A stretch of DNA of 64,000 bases, taken from Acidianus ambivalens. Lineage in GTDB: Archaea > Thermoproteota > Thermoprotei_A > Sulfolobales > Sulfolobaceae. Below, one piece after another: positions 62,170-64,000 of this stretch; the stretch's first letter is position 1; the number at the start of each line of letters is the position of its first letter. The stretch spans positions 1,422,001 through 1,486,000 of the forward strand of contig NZ_CP045482.1 of NCBI RefSeq assembly GCF_009729015.1. The letters run 5' to 3'. Under the pieces are notes generated by a model, which did no database searches, had not been told where the DNA came from, and saw nothing but the letters and a program-made list of their open reading frames with translations. The translations under genes and the position numbers were made by a program.

Positions 62170-63657
62170 ATGGAGAAAATTCAAGAGTTATTCATTAACG
62201 GAGAATGGGTTAAGCCTTCTTCCGAAGAATACCTAAATAAATACAATCCTTCTACAGGAGAACTTTACGGAAAATTTGCCGCCGCATCAAAAGAAGACGT
62301 AGATAGAGCTGTAGACGCAGCATATGATGCACAGAAGAAATGGGAGAAATTAACTTCAGTTGAGAGGAGTAAATATCTCTACAGATTAATTGACCTAATA
62401 AGACAGGACAGAGAGAGCTTAGAAAACCTATTAATGGACGAAGTAGGAAAACCTAGAAAAGAGGCAGTACAAGAAGTTGATGGAGTTTTAGATCAGTTAC
62501 AGTATTATGCAGAGTTTGCCAGAAAAATTACCGGTGACGTTGTTGAGGGAACAAAGCCTGAGAGAGTTATATTCCAGTATAAGGTTCCCTACGGCGTAGT
62601 CCTTGCCATAACTCCATGGAACTTCCCAGCTGCAATGATAGCTAGAAAAATTGGTCCTGCATTAATTACTGGAAATACTGTAGTTCTAAAGCCTAGCTCA
62701 GATACTCCCTTTGTAGCAGGTTGGATAGTTGAGAAAGTAAGACAAGCAGGATTTCCTCCTGGAACTGTTAACCTAATAACCGGCAAAGGAAGCGTTATAG
62801 GAGATTACATGACTTCTCACAAGAAAATCTCAGTAATAACCTTGACCGGAGAATCAAGGACTGGAGTTCAAGTAATGAAGTCTGCCTCCTCAATTATGGC
62901 TAAATTAATCCTTGAGTTAGGAGGAAAAGCCCCATTCATCGTATGGAAGGATGCTGATTTAGAATTAGCTGCAAAAGTACTTATGTGGGCAAAGTACTGG
63001 AACGCCGGCCAATCGTGCATTGCGGCAGAGAGGCTTTACGTTCATGAAGACGTTTACGATAAATTCCTCAATTTATTCATAGAGAAGACCAAGACTCTAA
63101 AGATAGGTGAGCCTAGAACCAGTGATATGGGTCCGCTAATAAATGATCAACAATTAAAGAAAGTTTCTGGCTTCGTTGAAGAGGCAGTAAATCAAGGAGC
63201 AAAGATATTATACGGCGGAGGTAAACCACAGTTACCTGAAAGGTATTCTAAAGGTTTCTTCTACATGCCTACAATATTAACTGACGTAAGACAGGATATG
63301 AGGATATTTAGAGAAGAAATATTTGGCCCAGTAATTGGTGCAATGAAAGTCGGAGACGACTTTGATGAAGTTATAGAATTAGCAAACGATTCAGACTACG
63401 GCTTAGCTTCCTACTTATTTACAAAGGACGTTAGCCTAGCTATGAAAGCTGCTAGGGAAATAAAGTTTGGAGAGCTTTACATTAACATGCCAGGACCGGA
63501 GGCAACTCAAGGTTATCACACAGGATTTAGAATGTCTGGCCAAGCTGGAGAGAACTCAAGATATGGAGTTGAAGAGTACGTTAAGGTAAAGAACGTATAT
63601 ATAGACTATAGTAAAGATCCTACGGCAGGAGAAGTAATTCCACCTTATACAGATTAA
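62170..63657 (+). CDS. NAD(P)+-dependent aldehyde dehydrogenase
   Basis: 495 residues from ATG 62170 (MEKIQELFINGEWVKPSSEE; the frame continues upstream from TTG 62122 without family similarity). Motifs: ITPWNFPAAMIARKIGPALI (cofactor), VVLKPSSDTPFVAG, TLTGESRTGVQVMKSASSIM, LILELGGKAPFIVWKDADLE with the catalytic Glu, NAGQSCIAAERLYV with the nucleophile Cys, and EEIFGPVIGAMK. It oxidises an aldehyde to the acid in the cytoplasm. Sulfolobales relatives act on glyceraldehyde, lactaldehyde or semialdehydes, and the substrate here is not decided by motifs. The gene is preceded by about 280 bases without other genes and followed convergently by a permease. Confidence 0.88.
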   Translation: MEKIQELFINGEWVKPSSEEYLNKYNPSTGELYGKFAAASKEDVDRAVDAAYDAQKKWEKLTSVERSKYLYRLIDLIRQDRESLENLLMDEVGKPRKEAVQEVDGVLDQLQYYAEFARKITGDVVEGTKPERVIFQYKVPYGVVLAITPWNFPAAMIARKIGPALITGNTVVLKPSSDTPFVAGWIVEKVRQAGFPPGTVNLITGKGSVIGDYMTSHKKISVITLTGESRTGVQVMKSASSIMAKLILELGGKAPFIVWKDADLELAAKVLMWAKYWNAGQSCIAAERLYVHEDVYDKFLNLFIEKTKTLKIGEPRTSDMGPLINDQQLKKVSGFVEEAVNQGAKILYGGGKPQLPERYSKGFFYMPTILTDVRQDMRIFREEIFGPVIGAMKVGDDFDEVIELANDSDYGLASYLFTKDVSLAMKAAREIKFGELYINMPGPEATQGYHTGFRMSGQAGENSRYGVEEYVKVKNVYIDYSKDPTAGEVIPPYTD

Positions 63658-63701
63658 AAAAGACAATATCTTCTTCTTCTTTTTCCTTTAGTAAAAGATT
63701 T

Positions 63702-64000
63702 TTATTCTGGAGGTATTTCTTTGAAAGCTGCCGAAACGTCTATTCCTTCCCTCTTGTGCTTGTACCAAGAGGCGAAATATACTACGATTGCGAATGCGTA
63801 TGCAGATACCACGAATGTTAAAGTTATCATGTTTACTCCACTAGACGTCATAAAGCCGAATAATGGATTAGTAGCTGCCTCATATGCTAAGTAAGATAAG
63901 TATCCTGCAGCGATTATTCCGGCTATCTGGAGTACTCTTTCTTTATTCTTAAATCCATACACTGCTCCTGCTAATACTCCAAAAAGTAAATAGACTGCGC
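63702..64000 (-). CDS. APC-superfamily permease, C-terminal part (runs off the window)
   Basis: The frame is open from the window edge to 63702. The visible part (AVYLLFGVLAGAVYGFKNKE, two more spans, then ASWYKHKREGIDVSAAFKEI and P-P-E) is the last three spans of an APC permease. The C-terminal KREGIDV..FKEIPPE tail matches those of 4200 and 44077, so it belongs to the same Sulfolobales subgroup. The beginning lies beyond 64000. Confidence 0.7.
   Translation of the reverse strand, partial: AVYLLFGVLAGAVYGFKNKERVLQIAGIIAAGYLSYLAYEAATNPLFGFMTSSGVNMITLTFVVSAYAFAIVVYFASWYKHKREGIDVSAAFKEIPPE

Noticed and set aside
1..64000. CRISPR arrays, rRNA and tRNA genes
   Set aside because: No regularly spaced repeats and no tRNA or rRNA signature were seen in any intergenic region. 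The only strong repeats are the insertion-sequence families and the 86-bp duplication.

Overview
The window is AT-rich chromosomal DNA from a thermoacidophilic crenarchaeon of the order Sulfolobales. The grounds are ribosomal protein L13e, a bipartite lipoate ligase (LplA+LplB), DsrE and sulfide:quinone oxidoreductase-like proteins, PaREP1 proteins, HEPN/MNT and VapBC pairs, IS607- and TnpB-type elements, oligopeptide ABC transporters with class-specific binding proteins, and TATA boxes about 26 bases before start codons (leaderless transcripts). The genus (Acidianus, Sulfurisphaera, Metallosphaera or Saccharolobus) cannot be settled by eye. I saw no rRNA, tRNA or CRISPR array.

Layout. 0-6.4 kb: a decayed HEPN/MNT pair, a peroxiredoxin pseudogene that has lost its peroxidatic cysteine, a PaREP1 protein, L13e, an APC permease pseudogene, an M20 peptidase and an intact HEPN/MNT pair. 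6.4-10.3 kb: a small conserved protein, an MFS phosphate-symporter-like carrier, and an insertion-sequence nest holding a zinc-finger-less TnpB-like gene with a small AbrB-like ORF. 10.4-19.6 kb: an SF2 helicase, a glutamate-1-semialdehyde-aminomutase-like protein without the PLP lysine, an SQR-like flavoprotein, a PaREP1 tandem with a perfect 86-bp repeat, leucyl-tRNA synthetase, a thioesterase and vapBC with a broken antitoxin. 19.7-25.5 kb: a degenerating zone with a DsrE protein, a decayed Pro/Tyr/Gln-rich gene, an MFS carrier, a rearranged hydrogenase-4-type (HyfF/HyfE) remnant flanked by insertion-sequence scars, and a dead archaeal ATPase.

25.6-34.8 kb holds a complete dipeptide/oligopeptide-type ABC operon (binding protein, two permeases, two ATPases, small membrane protein) and a divergent secreted coiled-coil protein. 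The exported parts are unusually rich in cysteine. 35-44 kb holds lplB-lplA, an APC permease pseudogene, a second M20 peptidase, a large beta-propeller surface protein and an intact APC permease. 44.4-49.1 kb holds a second ABC importer (carbohydrate family 1) with both permease domains fused in one chain, and a polyproline secreted protein. 49.2-50.8 kb holds panB and another PaREP1 protein.

50.8-56.6 kb is a transposon graveyard: two miniature TnpB-derived elements and one miniature IS607-derived element keep their ends and 3' structured (putative omega-RNA) part but have lost the recombinase/nuclease core. A full-length but mutated IS607 copy has inserted at the 3' end of an MNT gene. 56.7-64 kb holds transporters, a methyltransferase, another HEPN/MNT pair with a frameshifted HEPN, an AbrB protein, an aldehyde dehydrogenase and the tail of a further APC permease.

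Together the genes point to a peptide- or amino-acid-using heterotroph or mixotroph: oligopeptide ABC importer, M20 peptidases, five APC permease loci and several MFS carriers, with some sulfur-linked functions. Many toxin-antitoxin and permease genes carry single-base lesions. Either the region is decaying or the assembly has indel errors; the sequence alone cannot decide.
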